Below, in pieces: positions 11,637 through 22,855 of a DNA stretch of 64,000 nt; the stretch's first letter is position 1; each line of letters starts with the position of its first letter. Location of the stretch: assembly GCA_946699065.1 (NCBI GenBank), contig CAMPDV010000688.1, forward strand, positions 1 through 64,000, in the 5' to 3' direction. The stretch is from Loxodes magnus (lineage: Eukaryota > Ciliophora > Karyorelictea > Loxodida > Loxodidae). The position numbers and the translations under genes were made by a program. A model generated the notes under the pieces. That model saw only the letters and a program-made list of their open reading frames with translations, had not been told where the DNA came from and did no database searches.

Positions 11637-11707
11637 GGACAAGTAGCTCAGTAGTAGAGCATTGGACTGCAGATCCAGAGGTCGAGGGTTCGACTCCCTC
11701 CTTGTCC
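11637..11707 (+). tRNA. tRNA-Cys (GCA)
   Basis: A 71-nt cloverleaf. The acceptor GGACAAG pairs with CTTGTCC, the D arm is GCTCAGTAGTAGAGC, and the anticodon arm TTGGA/TCCAG carries loop CTGCAGA (anticodon GCA). The T arm GAGGG/CCCTC has loop TTCGACT. The internal A box (GTAGCTCAGTAGTAG) and B box (GGTTCGACTCC) are intact, and there is no intron. CCA is not encoded. It decodes UGC/UGU. Since UGA is read as Trp here, this is an ordinary Cys tRNA and not a Euplotes-type suppressor. Confidence 0.96.
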
Positions 11708-11713
11708 TTTTTT
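11708..11713 (+). terminator. Pol III T-run terminator of tRNA-Cys
   Basis: Six T residues directly follow the tRNA 3' end, as expected for RNA polymerase III termination. The same T6 follows the other copy. Confidence 0.8.
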
Positions 11714-12370
11714 AGTTCTTTTATATAATATAATTTTAATAACTATATCCATTTAATTTAATTTTTTAATTAAACATAATGAAACTAAACAGTATAGCTA
11801 TTTATTAATAAAACAAATAACAAAAAGATTAAACTTTCCCTTTTTAGCAAGAGTATTAAAATAGTGCTATGATTATTATAAAAGGAAGCAAAATTCCTTA
11901 TTTTTATTTAACAAAAATGTTTCTTTTATTTCAGAATCCTTTTTTAAAGTATAATAATCTATTTTTATATTTAATTTTATGTATCCTTATTACAAATGTT
12001 TTATATAATTAATTAATAAATGCATGATTGTTATAAAAAGTTGATTTATTTAGAAAAATTTAGAATATAAATTTTAGCTAGTCTTATGAAATTAAATTCA
12101 AAATAGCATAAATTTAAATACTTTAATGCTTCTTTTGCTATTTACTTTAAGTTAGAAATCTTAAACTTTTTACCATCACTCATTTGCTTAATCATTTTTA
12201 TTAAATATGACTTATTATACAAAATAATGTGAAGGAATACATAGTATTAAGTTAAAGTTGTACAAATTAGTTTATTTTTAATAGATACCTGAAAATTGCT
12301 TTACTTAGTCATATTAACTTTTTATTATTTATTTGATTTATAAATATCAAACTTAAATTATTACTTTGAT

Positions 12371-13142
12371 AATTTGTTTGCAGTCTTTATAGCATTATTT
12401 ATCTTAAATAAGCAAGTAAAATGAAAATAAGAGCTTGCTATTTTTATTATTAGCCAATAAACTTTTACTGAGAAGTATTTCTTCAAAAGGTGTTTCGTTG
12501 CATTTTCTGTTTAGAAAAATGAGGTCAACAGCCAGAATTGGTGCCTTACTCGCAACCAGCTACACTGTTTTAAACTCGGAAAGGGAATTAAAGATTCTTT
12601 TCTGAATATTTTTATTATTAATTATTCGATTTAAATAAAGAAGTTTGCTTTTCATAAAGATTTTTCAATTTTATAACTATTACGCTTATAGTTAATTTTA
12701 TTTTCTGAAGACTAAATAATTTAAATTAAGAATCGATATTCAAAAGAAACTTTTATTTCTAGTTGTTTATCTAAAGGGATTATTATATCTGTCAGCATGA
12801 TACTATCTATTTTATTTTAAAAAGTAAATTAAAAAATAAAGAAGTATTTGATTGAATCTATAATGAGTATATGTATTTATAACTAAAAGCGCTTAGATTA
12901 TTCCATAAGTTAGGAGATAATTATATATACTATGGTATATTAAACTAAAATTTTTAGATATTATATAAATAAAATGATACCAAAGAAATAGTCCTCTCTT
13001 GGTTCATTATTAAAAAGCAAAAAGAATAATCTAACCTATCAGAATAAGTTCCTTATAAGTAGTTTAAGAAAAATAATCTTAGGGTGCTTATGCTTAATCA
13101 ATGTAGCAGCGAATAACTAATATACAATAAGAATTAAATTAA
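12371..13142. other. Mostly A/T; possible coding scrap at 12490-12610
   Basis: One short G+C-richer patch reads on the plus strand as RCIFCLEKWGQQPELVP, with a Cys-x2-Cys pair. It is too short to assign and could be another knuckle-bearing remnant. The rest shows nothing. Confidence 0.3.
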
Positions 13143-13800
13143 CAAATGGAAAAACTGAAGCAAGCTAGAAAATTTTATTTAATAGCTAGAACTATAGTTC
13201 CCATCTAAAGAAAGAAGCATTCGATAAAATTCAATCGTAAATGGTAATTAAATTGGAATAGATGGATGAACAATTTAATGAGGCTATGAAATTTTTTAAT
13301 TTCAATTTTCTTAATTTTAGTATAAAATAAAACAACTTTAAAAAAGATAAGAAAATAGCAAGCAGTAGTTTAAAAATCATAAGATTAGTAATTTAGCATT
13401 CCAATGGAAATTGAATCTGAATAATAATAATAAGATATAAATTAGTTGAATTTCTATAGTAGAAAGATTCGGTGCTATATATATAAAAAGAGACATTGTT
13501 GGAAAAGAGGCTAAAAGAAAATTGAAATTGAAAGAATTAATAAGAACCAAATATTAGACGAAATTTTCTGTATTTGACCAACAAGGACAGGAATAATATA
13601 TCGGAAGAAATTTTATAATTCAAGAATATAAGAATAGAATAACAATGTAAGAAGAAACCAGAAGGAAAAAGGGATCTTGGAGGAAGATAAAGATGGTGAT
13701 TAAAGAAATCCTAAGTAATCCTTTAGTTTTGGAGAGAATGATATCAAATGAAAATTATTTGTGAAGGTCTTTTCTAAGATTATAAACTTAATTTTATCCT
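13143..13800 (+). mobile_element. Gag/ORF1-like retroelement remnant (G4), broken
   Basis: Plus strand, from ATG near 13146. A Lys/Arg-rich N-terminus is followed by the family's post-knuckle segment (FDQQGQEQYIGRNFI, near 13575). It then has ILSNPLVLERMISNENYLW, which is comparable in position with SILLDDPSHF of the 7.8-kb element. Broken and old. Opposite in orientation to the similar remnant at 14340-14850. Confidence 0.4.
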
Positions 13801-14339
13801 TTTTATATGAAAAAATTAAAACCTCCAGAAAATACAATTTTAAAGTAAAGGTCATACAGTAAGCACTAAACTTAAGAAAAAAAAATATAGATTAAATGTT
13901 AAAATTAAAAGCATTAAGTTTAGAATGCATCTAAAACTTAAAAAAATTAAAAATAAATTATTTGAGCTATAATATATCTCTTTCTTTAGCAAATCGCTAA
14001 GATAAAATATAAACTAGGTTTATATAAAAATCTTAAAAAATTAGTACTTAAAGATTTTAAATATCAGATAGAGATCTTAGTTTCACTCAGAATTTACTTT
14101 AGTAAGGGCATTTGAATTGAAAGATTCTTTAAATAAAATAATTAAAAATTTTTATGTACTTATTTCAAAAATTTAAATTTAAAGGTGATAATAATAAGAA
14201 GTGAAGAATTAAACAATTATTTTATAATAAGAATAATAATTGATTAACATGATACCACCATTAATAGGATAACAATTATTAAAAATTTTAGTGTTTAAAA
14301 TAAGTATGCACTTAAAACTTTTTAGGGTCTTAAGTATTA
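13801..14339. other. A/T-rich spacer, no gene seen
   Basis: Separates two convergent gag-like remnants. No signal recognised. Confidence 0.4.
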
Positions 14340-14850
14340 TGAGTCTTGATTTCTTCAGTTTACTTTTCTTAATTTCTTCCTTTAGATCAAATCTCAGTTA
14401 TTTTCTTCGAAGTCATTAATTGCTTAATAGATATAGAGACCTTATTTGTTTACTTGGCTTATTTTTTCCTGTAAAATTTACCTTCTTAATTCCAATAAAT
14501 CCTGAATAAATTATTCCATTAATTTCTACAATTCTCTTTTCTTTTTGCTTAAATTGGAAGCAACTTTACACTTTATGTCCTGGGAGCTTATAATATCAGC
14601 AATAATTATTTCCCGTTAGAGAATATAATTTTTCATAGGTTTTTGTTCTACATCCATAGGGTCATTCATCTATTTTAAGAAATATGCTTTGCGTAAATTC
14701 TGCAAATTAATTGAATTTATTTCTAACTATTCTATTCTCTTATTTACTGGGTATTCATTTCGTTCTTTGATCCTTAAGTGCTAGAAATCAGTTTTGTAAT
14801 TTTTCTTTCAAGTTCTTGTACATTTCTTAAAAATCTAACTATCGTATTAA
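14340..14850 (-). mobile_element. Gag/ORF1-like retroelement remnant (G5)
   Basis: On the minus strand an ATG near 14822 (MYKNLKEKLQNWFLALKDQR) opens about 155 residues. They contain a knuckle region (CWYYKLPGHKVQSCFQF, 14560-14601) and the post-knuckle segment RIVEINGIIYSGFIG. The spacing matches the other gag-like remnants. Upstream coiled coil is short or lost. No polymerase domain is attached. Fossil. Confidence 0.5.
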
Positions 14851-14889
14851 TCAATTTATAGACTTCTATCTAAAAAATAAAATAATGGT

Positions 14890-15125
14890 GAATTAGACTT
14901 TTTCTAGTAAGAAAAATGCTATTAATTGAGTTTTTTTAGCTTATATATAATCTATAAAAAATACTTTAGAAAAGCTAGAAATAAATAAGCAAAATAAGTA
15001 TTTCTTATCAAAAATAAATTAAATATGCTACTATAGGAAAATTAACTAGAAAGATTAAAAATGTATTAAAAAGGTAAACCATAAATTATTATAGCCTTAT
15101 ATTCTAAAATAAATCTACTAATGTA
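14890..15125 (+). pseudogene. Conserved coding scrap X (copies on minus strand at 45880-46095 and 62925-63140)
   Basis: The plus strand reads INQICYYRKINQKDQKC then HKLLQPYILKQIY. The diverged copy on the minus strand near 45880-46095 reads IDQMCYYRKINQKDKK then HKLYQPYILKQI. Residue conservation despite DNA divergence supports real coding ancestry. The family is unrecognised. It lies just beyond the LINE A 3' end and is antisense to it. Confidence 0.4.
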
Positions 15126-17904
15126 AACATAAGAAACGACTTAGCATATAATTTGTTAGTTTACTACGAAAAGCAAAATTCAAAATTAAAGGATAGAATT
15201 ATTGTACTATAGCGAACTAGTCTTTTTTAGAATGATAGCAACAAAAATGCAATAAAGTGTTTTTTTAATTCAAAATTAAATAAATAAATTAAAAAAAATC
15301 AGGCATAAAAGTAACTAAAGAGTTCATTTCCAAAATTGCGTCATTTATTCATAAAATGAATTTAATAAAAAACATAAAAATGTAAAAAGAATAAATCTGT
15401 AAAGACTGGAGAAACTAAGAATGTACTAAATTAAATATAGAAATATTGCATAAATGAATAAACACTATAAAAATTAAAACAGAGCTATAAATATATCATA
15501 TCTTAGCAAAAATTTAATTGATTAATCAGTTAACTAAATATATAAATTACTTTTCATATTCAATTAAGCAAATATCATAAAAGTATGAAATAAATATAAA
15601 AATAAATAATCAATTATATGATATAAATATTATGTAAAAAATTATTTAAATTCAAAACTCAATAAATAAAATACTTTTTAAACAAAATGAAAGAATAATA
15701 AAAATTAGAGAATTATTTTAAAATAAGAAAGGCAATTTATCTATGTAAAAATCAATTAATTTTTTTATTTCTATTAGAACAAAAAAGTTTAAATTTTTCT
15801 TTTTGAGAATTATTTCTTTGAAATAAGCATAATGGATTTCAGTTAAATATCAATTTTGTATAAATTCCAAGTTTTATTGTTTTAACTATCAGCATCAATT
15901 AAGTAATATTTATCTTTATTCTTCCTAATTTAATAATGATATTATTAAAGCATTTATTAAACTTGTCTTTCATTACTCCCAATTATCAGTAAAAATTATG
16001 TTATCTTCATATATATATTTTTTAATTATTATATATCCTTTAAAAGCATAACCCATTTAAATTGAATAAAGGATATTTTATTAGATTTACTAATGCACTT
16101 AAAATTATAAAAATTTCCTATAAGAAATAGTAAAAACAAATAGAATATTATATTAAATTCAAATTAATATACTCTACAATATACCTATCTAAGTAGTTAA
16201 ATAATGACATAGTTAAGACAATAAATATAAAAATATATAATTATTATATAAACACTACTTTTTTACTATCTAAACTATAAAAAACCAAAATTTACACTAA
16301 ATAGAATAATTTAAACTTATTTAAATAAATTAAAAATAATATAGATAAATTTAAAGAATTAAAGTATCAAAACACTCAAATAAAATTTATTAATTAGTAT
16401 TCTCTGTTTAATGGTATATTGATAATTATTGGAAATATTAATATCGTATATTTATTATCATGTTTATTAAGCATTTTGATCTATATAGATCCTTTGTTAT
16501 TTTGAGTCTTCTTTGATTAAAAGATTAAAAATTACAATTCACCTATCTTGACTAGATTAAACTTCCGAAAAATTTTATTGAGAAATCTCAAATAAATTAA
16601 AATTACGTTTATTTCTTTTTAAATTGTTAAGTTATTGAGTGTTTGTGAAAAAATCAAAATTAAGCTTGATATAAACATTTTTATCATAAATATATTTATA
16701 AAGTTTTAAATTATTGATTTTTCATATATTTTTAGCAAACAATTTTGTAAAGTAATAGACCGCTAGTTATGTCACTTCCTTATTTAAAACTAGGATTAAT
16801 GTTCACTTTCTTCATTATGTTTGGTAGTAATTGTACTGAACATATTATTGATAAAACTTGTAATTATTTAACGCAATTCTCAACCCGTATATTTGATGAA
16901 TTCAGTTTTAATTAAATCATTTTTGAGGCTTTATTATTCGCTAGTTCATTTTTTTTTTAATATCTATGTCCGTAAAAAAGCATATTTTATAGTTGACTTA
17001 ATCTATTTACTTAAAAGGTTCAGTGTTATGTATTTCATCAATTTTTCTATTTGAAGTGTCATTTTCTTTTATCTTAAGTAAGAATGCATAACAAAAAAAT
17101 AAGTTTCCCAGTTTTCAATTAATTATTGCCGTTAACTAGATTTCAAATTTCTTTTTCTTATAATTTTTTGTTTAATCTGCTTTCCTCTTGCTTGAACATT
17201 ATTTAAGGAATATTGCTGATTTCACTTTGTTTTTTCACTTTTTATTCAATTTCCAAAATTTTTGCAAGTAACTATAATAACCATAAAAGACAAAAGCACT
17301 TTAATATTTTTAATAATGTTTTGGTATGAACAATAACTTGTTAAAATAATCTGGCTATTTATAATAGGTTTTCCTTTATACTTATAATGCTTATGTTGCT
17401 TCAGTATTATAATTATTAGCTCACAGATAAAATGATATAGTTTTCAAGGTTACTTTAATCTAGTTTTTTTAAATTATTGAAAAGCCCAAGAAAGAGTGTT
17501 TAATAATAAATTATTTGTGGATCTTATAATTTAGAAGTTTTAAAGAGTCAGCATTATTCTTAATCTTATTAAGATCTTTCCAAGTTATATTTCAGAGTAA
17601 TACTAAGTGGAAAGTGATCAATATGTAAGTCTGAGTCTTGAATTACTTTCAAATCAACAAAATTGTCGGAATTAAGATGTGAAGTTGTCAAAAAAGTAGA
17701 ACTTTAATAGAATTAGATATTCGCTTTGTGGATAAAAGTGCTAGATTTCAAATAGTTGAAAATTAAAAGTCATTAGCTATTATAAAATAAATTCCTTTAA
17801 GCTTGTTATTTATTTTAGAAGAATTATTACCAAAGTTAGGTAAAAACCATTTAAGTTAGTGCAAAGGATATATAATTCTAATATCCAGAAATTAAAAAAT
17901 TTAT

Positions 17905-17921
17905 TAAGATATTTGAATGCT
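17905..17921 (+). repeat. Target-site duplication, left
   Basis: The 17-bp TAAGATATTTGAATGCT is repeated exactly at 18469-18485 and present once in A2 (24942-24958). Confidence 0.88.
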
Positions 17922-18468
17922 CAACCATCAAAATTAATATTCAGACTGAGAACCTAACTACTTTTTTTTAGAAGTGATCTTCAAGAAAGACATATTCCTT
18001 AAGAATATGATTAATGCTTATGTCAAGAAAAGGAGACATTCTAACACATATTCAAATGTAAATACTACCAAACAACTATAGATAATATTAAAACCTAAAT
18101 AGATAAAATTATTAAAAGCAAAAATAAAGCGTAAAATAATATAAACTAAGCAAATATTTATGAAAATATAGAACAAGAGCTCTTAGAATATAATTAAAAC
18201 ATAATAAATTAAATATTTTGCAAAAAAGACTATATGAATCAAATTGATAGAATAATAAAATCTACATGAAGCAGAATAAAACAAACATGAAAACAAATAT
18301 ATTCTTTCTAAAACTTAATGAAAATAAGACAAGTAAATCTAATCTTAATGAGACAAGAAGAAATACTACAACATTTTCAAGAGTACTTAAAAGTAGAAGT
18401 GTATTGAGTTTAGACTTAAAACTTCAAAGCTATTAAGCAAACTATATTATTTTTAATTTAATTTAATT
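17922..18468 (+). mobile_element. Nested 5'-truncated LINE (3' end of ORF2)
   Basis: A 547-bp insertion inside LINE A copy 1. The plus strand reads in one frame from the left junction. RLRTQLLFFRSDLQERHIP leads into the Cys/His finger typical of the RT C-terminus (CLCQEKETFQHIFKC, 18015-18059), then about 110 residues including two TGA = Trp. The 3' tail is an ATTTA-type simple repeat. Target-site duplications TAAGATATTTGAATGCT lie at 17905-17921 and 18469-18485, and the empty site is intact in A2 at 24942-24958. The features are those of target-primed reverse transcription with 5' truncation. It is younger than the A1/A2 duplication. Confidence 0.85.
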
Positions 18469-18485
18469 TAAGATATTTGAATGCT
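18469..18485 (+). repeat. Target-site duplication, right
   Basis: Exact partner of 17905-17921, directly after the A/T-repeat tail of the nested LINE. Confidence 0.88.
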
Positions 18486-20305
18486 ATATCTTTATAAATA
18501 TTTTTCTTATCAATTGTTGTAAATAACATAATGCAATGCTAATCTTCCAATTTTTAAGCTTTTAAAATATCCAAAATTTGAAAGATTAAATTCATCTTAA
18601 CAAGTATAGAATTACATTTTAAGTAATATACATACTCCAACAACTTGAGTATTTGTATTTTAATAATAGATAGGATATTATTCTATAACCATTTGATTAT
18701 ATAGTTTTTGTGTTCAGTTTCATTTATTTAAATTATCAAAATTATTATCAAGAATAAACTTCCATAGTTCCATCTTTTTATTACCTATTGGATTTAAATT
18801 AGTATGTCCTATTTTAAATTAAATAGACATTAAATTAGATATTTAACTTCAACTAAAAAAATCTCTCTATATAATTGATATCAATTCATATGTAATGTGT
18901 TAAGTTTTATTTATTTGACATTATTTTATATTTAACTTCATATCAAAAATACAAAAAACATTTGGCTTTTTTAAATTTGCTTACATAGTAAATTAGGTGA
19001 TTAATGTATTGAATTTCTAATACATATGATTATACTTAAACTCAAAATATCATATTCTTATAACAGTTATTTATCTATCTTTATCTCTACAGAGTTACCA
19101 TTATAAAGGACTCGATTGAACTATTATGATAATGCAATAAATCAATTTTCAATAGTTGCAAATTGATTCTTTTTATTATTTTTTGATCAGAAGTATTAAA
19201 TAAATTAGTCACTTCTAAATATATACTTATTTATTAAATTTTCAGGATTATTACTTTGCATTTAATAATCTTATTAAGTTGAATTCTATATTTCTTTAAT
19301 TAATTATGCTTTCCTTTTTGCTTCTCTTCCTATATTATTTTGATACCATTTAGTTTGAAGCAAAAGGCAAATTTTAATTATTTTTGTAATAAATTCTGAG
19401 GTATCTATAATATAAGCTTATTACTCACCACATTCTTCACTTAGTTAAACTGTCTGAGTAGATGAATTTTATTCTAAGGATTTTAAAATTTATTAAGTCT
19501 TAACTTCTTACTTTTATTTCTGAAATTCAGATGTTCTTGCAAAGCATCGAATTTACATGCCATTTCATGTTAATAACGTTTTATCAAACAATTATTTTAA
19601 AAATGTATTATATTTATACATCTTACTAATTAAATTATATTAATTAAGATTTTAATAATCCAATAAAGACTGAGTTACTAAAAAGTAATATCAGTTATAG
19701 TTCCACTCTAAATTGTATCAGAGTTTGTTTAAGTTTAAGCAATCTAGTTTAATGTTTCTTGCTAAAAGTTTATATAAAGCTTAAATTAGATTAGTCCTTG
19801 CAAAATCATCTTTAAACGAGTACATGTATCAAATCCATTCTTTAATCTCTGCTTTTACTTAAAACTTCTTACTATTGTCAAACAATTTAACTTTTATTTA
19901 ATTTTGAGTAAAAGATTCTATTTAAATTTGCTTTTTACATAACTTATTTATTGCTTTTTATTATTATGATTAATTTTAAATTTACATATTAATCTTAATC
20001 TATTATTATGTATTAAAAAATTTGTTCTTTTTTGTATTTTTCTTCAAAACCTAGAGTTTAACTAGAATAATTAAAAATTAAGATTTCTAGTTTCTTTCAA
20101 AAAGGTAAATTATATATCTTTCTCAATATTCTTATTCATCTTTCAATTTAAATCTGAAACTGTATTAGTTTAACATTATTAATCCTTTTTTCAAGGTTGA
20201 GTTTTAATTAGAAATAATTCTTTTTTAAGATCCTTAATAATTTATAACCATTTTTTACCTCTTTGTTTTAATTGTTATAAATATAGTTCAAATTATAAAA
20301 AAAAA

Positions 20306-22855
20306 ATGGACATGCACAAAAATTCGCAAGATTTCTTTCTTAGCGACTCTTCTTTATCTAAAAATAAAGAAGCTGCTTTCTAAAACGATGAGCATAGGCA
20401 GATGCTCAACTACTTTTATGAAATAGACATGGAATCGCTGCAACTTAAATCCGTTGATAATATCATGAAATTACTAAGAAATTTGCTAAAGAGCTGCAGT
20501 TAATGCCAAATTAATAGATATCTTCGAATTCCACTAAGACAGCTTGGTAATTCTTTAAAACGTGGACATTAATTGAAGACTAATCTCAAATATAGGAAAT
20601 ATACTTATAGGTAAAAAGACTAGCTTGTTACTTCAACCTCTACGATGGTATCTAAAATATCCAATATACAGTAAGATACTTTAGATACTTAGGATATTTA
20701 AGATATTTCTTTAACTAAAAACTAAAATTAAATTTAAATACAAAATTAATAAGAGACTATAAAAATTCAACAATTCAATACACAAAATAACATTAAAATT
20801 CAATAGCAGATTTCAATAGACATTTAAACTGATTACTAAGAGAAGTTTGATATTACATACTTAACTGATCTTGAGATTTAAAATGCGTAACTTTAAGAAA
20901 AAATTGCAAAATTAAAATATAAAATTTAAAGCAAGATAGAAGAGGCAAATACTTTTGAAAATTAAAGGCTAAGTGAAAGCAAAAATCTTAAATTTCGAAT
21001 TTAAAAACTCATAACTAAAAATAATTCTCTGTAAGAAAAGCTAATACATATATATGAGTAACACAATAAAGAAACTTTAAACATTAAATCACAATATAAA
21101 ATACACTTAGAATAATACCAAAATTATTTATTTAAAGCTCAAAAGTAAATTAAGAAAATCTAGAATAAAAATTAAATCTTAAGGTTTGATAATTAGTAGA
21201 AATAGTTAATGCTTTAGTCCAAATAATTTGTAAATAATGCTACAAATAAATAATAATCAATATAAACGAATACTGATCTTTCCTTAACTTAAATATAAGA
21301 ATTGGAAACTTAGAGTTAACTTCTCACTTAGACTTAATAGCAAAGTATAGTAAAACAAGCTATGCTTAGTGAGGAGCTAATGAACATGACACAATCATTT
21401 AAACTACAAGATGAGGCAATACTTGCTTCCAAGTAAGAAGCCCAAAATATTATAAACAACTTGGTTACTCAAATTTAATTCATTCAAGCTGAATTGAGTA
21501 AATGTAATTTGAGACATAATGAAGTATAATAACATCTTAGGGAGGTAGAAACTCTTAACTAAAATCTCAAAGGTGAAAATTTTCATTTATTAAGCAAAAT
21601 AGATCAGATCGACTAAAAGGTACATTCACTCACAGTCAATTGCCAGTAACAACAGGCTTAATGTTAATTATTACAAAATGAGAATTATTAAATATCATAG
21701 GAACTGAGCTTTCAAAAAAATAAATATGCCAAATCAGTCAAAAGCCTTTTTACATAAACAATCACTCCTCAGGCATAGAATGAATAAACATAAATTGAAA
21801 TTCAATTCAGCAACTAAATTGCTCAAGAAACTATATCGACTTTAGATTCAACTACTGGTACAGACTTATTATTCTTAGATCAATCTACCTAGTGCGACTT
21901 CGTTGAATTGAAGTATACAAAGTTGTAGAATTTATATGATAAATTAAACAAATAATTTATCAATTAAGATATATAGAGTGTCTACTAAAGGCTTGTCTCG
22001 TGTTAATAAAAATAGTTTTGAGAAAAGGAAACACAAACCTGTTTAAAAATTAATAGCAAAGATGCTTGAACATGAACAGAAAAAGGGAAATTAATAAGCA
22101 ATTATAGTTAGACAAGAATGATGGAGTTAAAGAATTAGGTTATTTAAACTTAAAATTCTATCAAGGCTAAGGATGAAGGAACAATAACAGTAGTTACCAA
22201 TCATTAGCTAGTTGCTTCTTAACAAGAACTATAAATCACAAAATAGAATAATGGAAAACTGTAAGAGTAATATAATGAATTAAACGGATTATATGTTTAA
22301 CTCATGCAGGATTATGAGCATCAAGTAGAATTGAAGCTAAATGTTTATGCATAAATTTCAGAAATATAGAGAAAATAATAAGATGTTAAAACTCAATCTT
22401 ACTTGAAAGAAATAAAATGAAACGCTTCAACATAAACACTTTTAATTGATTAAATTTAAGAAGATTAGCAGATTGAAATTTTAGAAAATTCAAATATCTA
22501 GACATCATATGTGATGAATTGGGATAGCCAAACAAAATTTGGAAAGAGAAGTTGAAGAGATGCCAAATTTAACCAAGACACTTTAAACTTAAAATAGTCA
22601 AAATTTGGGTTTAATGAAGTAAATATTGAAGAGATTTTAAATAAATACGAATTTAAAGACGCCTAACTAATTCAATTTATAAGGTCCAATAAATGATGAA
22701 ATTAGAATCTTTTCACTTTAGTAGGCAATAGATTTATAACTTTATCTTGCAAACTAAACCATGCTACGTGTGATGGAAATGAAATAAATATAAAAATCGA
22801 TAATAAATTGAGCGAAAAGTACGATTCATTAACATTATTCATTATAATAAGTTAC
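20306..22855 (+). CDS. Gln-rich coiled-coil protein with multiple TQT/IQT motifs (LINE ORF1-like or host scaffold)
   Basis: The frame from ATG 20306 stays open for 850 codons without a frameshift, the longest preserved frame in the window. TAA/TAG supply most Gln, and seven TGA sit in Trp-like contexts (for example KDAWTWTEKGK and SNKWWNQN). Residues about 185-450 form long heptad-like coiled coil (EIQNAQLQEKIAKLKYKI). Motifs resembling dynein-light-chain LC8 anchors occur near residues 174 (DIQTD), 320 (SIQTN), 342 (LTQTQ), 484 (FTQTI), 529 (STQCD), 577 (KETQTC), 710 (STQTL) and 732 (NIQTS). The C-terminal ~90 residues (EILNKYEFKDAQLIQFI then EINIKIDNKLSEKYDSL) match the 5' domain of LINE A. 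The 3' end is cut by the A2 junction at 22856. It starts head-to-head with LINE A1, only about 10 bp away. It could be a LINE ORF1 or a host gene carrying LINE-derived sequence. Confidence 0.75.

Larger units (their letters stand above)
11083..12370 (+). repeat. tRNA-Cys block, copy E1 (inverted copy at 50180-51480)
   Basis: The block aligns along about 1.29 kb with the reverse complement of 50180-51480. Flanking sequence differs by many substitutions and small indels, but the enclosed tRNA gene is identical. Alignment ends near GATTATTTTTATATCTGAGCAA on the left (about 11085) and ATTATTACTTTGATA on the right (about 12367). Beyond the right end, the other copy runs into LINE A sequence, so 12370 marks a rearrangement breakpoint. 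Confidence 0.8.
15290..20297 (-). mobile_element. LINE A copy 1 (AP-endonuclease non-LTR retrotransposon), disrupted
   Basis: Sense is the minus strand. From an ATG at 20251, about 430 codons read with reassigned stops. They include Gln-rich stretches, an STQTVQLSEE motif and a domain (NLINKYIFRSDQFIQYF) also found at the end of the 20306-22855 gene. An endonuclease/exonuclease/phosphatase domain follows (about 18820-17590). Its marks are ELWKFILDNNFDNL, the VVGVCILLK strand, a GDFN-like FIIANDFQFST and the terminal Asp-His signature IDHFPLSITL. Downstream, about 16930-16740 carries IQLKLNSSNIRVENCVKQLQ, which A2 conserves. No reverse-transcriptase motifs are seen before the 3' end. Frame changes separate the endonuclease segments, and one lies near 16960. 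The copy is also interrupted by a nested LINE at 17922-18468. 15290-15835 is shared with copies A3, A4 and A6 but not with A2. Confidence 0.7.

Noticed and set aside
11637-11707. Euplotes-like code (TGA = Cys), given the tRNA-Cys genes
   Set aside because: TGA sits at invariant Trp of WD repeats, and the tRNA anticodon is GCA, not UCA.
20306-22855. Histidine-kinase ATPase-like reading of the C-terminal domain (LVGNRF...NEINIKID)
   Set aside because: It superficially resembles an N box and the following strand, but no DxGxG or later G boxes follow, and the LINE A homologue lacks the resemblance.
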